Source of the DNA: UM-FILTER-40-17 sp032251335
GTDB taxonomy: Bacteria > Bacteroidota > Bacteroidia > Flavobacteriales > Flavobacteriaceae
DNA length: 64,000 nt
Direction of reading: 5' to 3'
Assembly (NCBI GenBank): GCA_032251335.1
Contig: JAVVDW010000011.1
Coordinates: 1 to 64,000 of the forward strand
Shown: positions 62,201-64,000 of the stretch, in pieces
Numbering within the stretch: position 1 is the first letter of the stretch
Layout of the letters: every line of letters begins with the position of its first letter
The notes under the pieces: generated by a model
The model's input: the letters and a program-made list of their open reading frames with translations, nothing else
Told to the model about the DNA's origin: nothing
Database searches by the model: none
Made by a program: the position numbers and the translations under genes

Positions 62201-63780
62201 ATATCGCCCAGCCCCATGGTGAGTACCGGTGGGTTGGCACCGTTGTTTTGGCTTTTGGATTGTTTCTGATTGAGTTGGGAAGCATCATCGCGGCCAATAC
62301 CGGCCACATCGAAATTAAAACCGCCACTGCCGGCCGAGATGTCCCATATTTTGTTGTCTTGAGAATCTAAGTAATCCTGACTAACACCGTTTACCCCAAG
62401 AGTAATTCCGTATTTAATGCCCAAATAACTTTCTATTCGCCTTCTTTCCGAAGCATCATCTTTTCTGGAACTATAGGTGATTACCTCGGCGATTCGTCCA
62501 TTAAAACTTCCGTCAAATGCCTGACTCCTTCCTAACCAAAAACGGCGGTTGTTCTCGTTTCCAAATTGTGGCACGCCTACTTCTCTGTTTCCAATGTTTA
62601 CGCCATTAACAAAAAGCTCCTGTGTACCGGCTAAACTGTTTCTGGCATTAATAATACCTATCTTTGTATAAGTATTACCACTCACTTCTGCCATACCGTA
62701 GCCTTTTAGATTGTCGTTTGTCTGATCCGTTGGATTCGTGCCTAATGCATAAGCAATCACCTCATTGTCATATCGTGCTGAATAATTTCCAAAGCCAATT
62801 CCTGTTACATCTTCGTCATAAGTATTGCTGATGCTTCTCTGTGAAGTAAAAACATCCATAGGTGGGTTTGTAGCACTGTTGATAGGTGTGTCTGCGATGA
62901 CTACAATAAAAAAATCATGGGTATGAAAGCCAGACGAGCCGTACAAAAACTGACGATTCGTATTCAGAAAGCTCAATTCTTTTGGTGCCGTGGCTGTATT
63001 GTTTACAAAAGAAACCATCGGGTTGAAGTTGAAATTGTCGATGGCATTATTTTTAAATTTAGGCCGAGAGAGACTGGGGTTTGTTACGTCAGAGATTTTG
63101 GCGTTGTTGCCTTTTCCGAAATCGACCCAAGTGTTCACATCTGTATTGTCTGCTACTACGGTTGTCCCATCTAATTTGTCTGATCGAAGCCACAAATCAA
63201 GCCCCGACACAATGCCGCCTGGGGCTGTTGTAATATTTTTGAAGTTTGTTCCGTATATGGTTATATAATCCACGAAAAATTCTCTAGAATCGTCGTTGTT
63301 ACTGGAGATTAGCCTAAACTGAGAGGTAATGGAAAAGATAAAGTTGCTCGATAATAAAGTTGCCGATATGTAACTGTAGTTAAAGTTGTCATTAATATCT
63401 CTGGTATCATCCCCAACCAATACGCCGTTACCTTTGGTAACAACCCGCACATTTTGCCAGGAAGCTAATGGGTTATCGCGATATTGAAGCGTGACGGTAC
63501 TGTTGGTTCGGGCATCATTACTCCTGACGAAGAAGTCAATGTCTATTTTATCAAAACCAAAAGTGGATACAATAGGAGAAACAGCCGTGCTCCCATTAAC
63601 TGCAAAATTTAGTTTATTACCGTTTTTGTATGCACTTCCCGCAGTCCGAGACGTATTGGTTCCTGATAGCGTCCAACTGTCGAGGGCGCTTTCAAAATCA
63701 ACTTGGTGAAGCTGAACGGTCTGTGCGTTTGCAAGCTGATAAGTTAATAACAAAATTAATAGTGTGTAAAGTTTATTCAT
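59206..63780 (-). CDS. Large LamG-domain adhesin with T9SS type A tail
   Basis: A 1524-residue surface protein. It has a signal peptide (ends LANAQ) and an N-terminal jelly-roll-like module. A repeat of the DUF8202/LWLR type follows (SGLDLWLRSDKLDGT, then GRIAEVITYSSRKDDASERRRIESYLGIKYGITL, about 200-475). Next is a LamG/concanavalin-type domain (about 675-870, GNSFTVAGWILNRG...NGNIDELRFWNTALS), further beta modules, and a C-terminal T9SS type A sorting domain (ITNIKLFDLLGRSILNT, LPAMSTGVYLVKL). It is probably an adhesin or matrix protein. A hairpin terminator follows. Confidence 0.9.
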   Translation of the reverse strand: MNKLYTLLILLLTYQLANAQTVQLHQVDFESALDSWTLSGTNTSRTAGSAYKNGNKLNFAVNGSTAVSPIVSTFGFDKIDIDFFVRSNDARTNSTVTLQYRDNPLASWQNVRVVTKGNGVLVGDDTRDINDNFNYSYISATLLSSNFIFSITSQFRLISSNNDDSREFFVDYITIYGTNFKNITTAPGGIVSGLDLWLRSDKLDGTTVVADNTDVNTWVDFGKGNNAKISDVTNPSLSRPKFKNNAIDNFNFNPMVSFVNNTATAPKELSFLNTNRQFLYGSSGFHTHDFFIVVIADTPINSATNPPMDVFTSQRSISNTYDEDVTGIGFGNYSARYDNEVIAYALGTNPTDQTNDNLKGYGMAEVSGNTYTKIGIINARNSLAGTQELFVNGVNIGNREVGVPQFGNENNRRFWLGRSQAFDGSFNGRIAEVITYSSRKDDASERRRIESYLGIKYGITLGVNGVSQDYLDSQDNKIWDISAGSGGFNFDVAGIGRDDASQLNQKQSKSQNNGANPPVLTMGLGDIAATNTANANSFPTNRSFLVWGSNGQNMNNSGAPITLSFGPMTVNTVTDVSNRKWLVVETGGNVPTVKVQVPTAALTNFTPLVGNDAYVMVVADDENFTNGIETVFLRTNGANQEALFDFDGTKFIAFGVAHETVAPRHLTFDGSDDFVRTDLSPELGNSFTVAGWILNRGNNSPATDQAVFSKYNGSSGFSLFYRTNNRLRMEWTDAGSGGNTIAANTAFNPNQWHHFAIVYNGGTARLYIDGVEDVVQTGLNAPAATNHVFAIGAQFRSQTDIRNHFNGNIDELRFWNTALSVNQIRFVMNQEILQDGSGTRGVVIPNTVTKNDIAAVNWSNLTAYYTFNSYIGTHVNDDSQNDQRGRLIVPDRVEVHLQTAPLPYESVGGGAWSSNAIWRSGAQMQVPNDLSIVDGSPIDWNIVRTSHNITSVGNKTLLGLFVDSNQLNINNNTKLEITHYLKLDGKIDLTGKSQLVQTLDSDLDPTSAGVLERDQQGTADIYNYNYWSSPVGTPNNTTNNNNYSINSVVRDGNNPASPINLSFTGGFDGAAGPPATLSTRWMYRFDNAGNDINNWIPIGSTGSVQAGKGYIHKGSGSGLGYQNYTFVGKPHNGRIQYSISGGMLTLLGNPYASALDSETFINDNIGSTNASVYFWEHWGGGTHRLLDYQGGYAVLNLSGGVPAFSHPDVNQTGAGTVTPGRYIPVGQGFFVIANASGGTLTFNNNQRAFIREDDTDVDGNLSNNLVKANKPKDILVSLETHFTNNSQDIVASNEFKRIRLSYTTAQGFKRQILLTFTQNQANDEFNNGYDALNLDGQPEDMYFVVDDQKLIIQGVGSFDENKSYPLGVKNASFGKVKIGLQATENLSEEVSILIFDKETGLAHNLRDADFEVELTQIGEINDRFRIQFTDQTLSVDDFVLTSDELKVFHTPQDHVLHVQNTRQDLSITNIKLFDLLGRSILNTDTEARDQSRIEIKLPAMSTGVYLVKLSGDGGSAVTRKLVIE

Positions 63781-63859
63781 ATCAAATATTTTAATATAAA
63801 TCGGATGGTAGGGTTTGGCGAGAAAACATGATTGTGTCGCAAAAAGAAAAATCTGGCAT

Positions 63860-63936
63860 GCTTTGTAAAGCCAAGGGGCGTTTCCCGATTGCCGCCGGGG
63901 TCATCGGTTTGGGTTGTAGTTAAGCCACAAACTTGG
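63860..63936 (-). ncRNA. Candidate structured RNA upstream of the LamG adhesin gene
   Basis: Minus strand: CCAAG (63936-63932) pairs with CTTGG (63875-63871). This closes a junction of two hairpins, TTGTGG/CTACAA (63930-63925 with 63919-63914) and CCGAT/ATCGG (63907-63903 with 63889-63885). A short GCTTTACAAAGC hairpin follows (63871-63860). The GC-rich core stands out from the AT-rich flanks. A 62-codon frame (63777-63965) also crosses it and ends in ATGA with the adhesin start; whether it is translated is open. No known riboswitch family was recognised. Confidence 0.35.
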
Positions 63937-64000
63937 GAGCACATCATGTTCTTAATGAGGGGCATGGAACATATTTTTAGTAAAACTAAAGAATGTTAAA
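63937..64000. other. Unassigned right-edge sequence
   Basis: No complete gene is visible. A GTTC/GAAC inverted repeat (63948-63952 with 63967-63970) and a TTAATGAGGGG segment are present. The upstream gene lies beyond the window. Confidence 0.3.

Noticed and set aside
63860..63936. Hammerhead-like ribozyme (CCGATGA ... GAAAC)
   Set aside because: The conserved U of CUGAUGA is C here, stem II would be only two pairs, and stems I and III are not found.

Overview
The window reads as a chromosomal segment of a Bacteroidota bacterium, most likely of the order Flavobacteriales. Several things point there. Promoters carry the TAnnTTTG -7 element. Two proteins end in type IX secretion (T9SS) sorting domains, one type A and one type B. 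There are many Bacteroidota-type lipoproteins and TonB-receptor-like outer-membrane proteins. Gene orders such as xerD/aroQ divergent, parA-parB-DUF5683-dapB-lepB-wbqC and pfkA-gapA-kinase look typical of the order. No rRNA, tRNA, CRISPR array or prophage was seen.

Layout. Bases 1-107 are the end of an IS3-like insertion sequence cut by the window edge, followed by a dispersed intergenic repeat. Bases 0.28-9.1 kb hold a 2OG-Fe(II) oxygenase and an acetyltransferase, a coupled LRR-lipoprotein/beta-barrel pair, xerD and aroQ, a beta-helix lipoprotein, a PBP4-type peptidase and a methyltransferase. Bases 9.3-16 kb hold two membrane proteins, an MFS transporter, a ferredoxin, a LuxC-like acyl-CoA reductase, serine biosynthesis (serC, serA) and ridA. 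Bases 16-21.5 kb hold a BadF-type kinase, gapA, pfkA, an M28 peptidase and a MORN-like protein. Bases 21.5-24 kb are a compact, AT-rich accessory cluster on the minus strand: a thiol-redox protein, an exported unknown, a DUF2024 protein, a truncated hemoglobin and a MarR regulator with a C-terminal cysteine cluster.

Bases 24-32 kb hold asnB, a DUF2911 protein, a split transketolase, a haloalkane-dehalogenase-like lipoprotein and lpxH. Bases 32-45 kb hold a large TPR protein with a beta-barrel partner, a biotin-dependent acyl-CoA carboxylase operon and a type B T9SS adhesin. Bases 45-50.3 kb are the parA-to-wbqC operon. Bases 50.4-59 kb hold a dienoyl-CoA reductase-like SDR, an alpha-oxoamine synthase, redox and acetyltransferase genes, an MG2-like/plug protein and a glycerate kinase/GntP pair. 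Bases 59.2-63.8 kb encode a 1524-residue LamG adhesin with a T9SS type A tail.

Two signals stand out as possibly undescribed. (1) A ~90-nt element lies between serC and serA (one copy) and between the transketolase halves (two tandem copies). Its 3' arm can pair either with its own 5' arm or with the start codon of the next gene, and two copies show compensatory changes. This suggests a start-codon-sequestering RNA switch. (2) A palindrome of the form T(T/A)AGGA-n-TCCT(A/T)A sits in each promoter region of the MarR cluster, twice inside the -33/-7 spacer. This suggests a self-contained redox or nitrosative-stress regulon.
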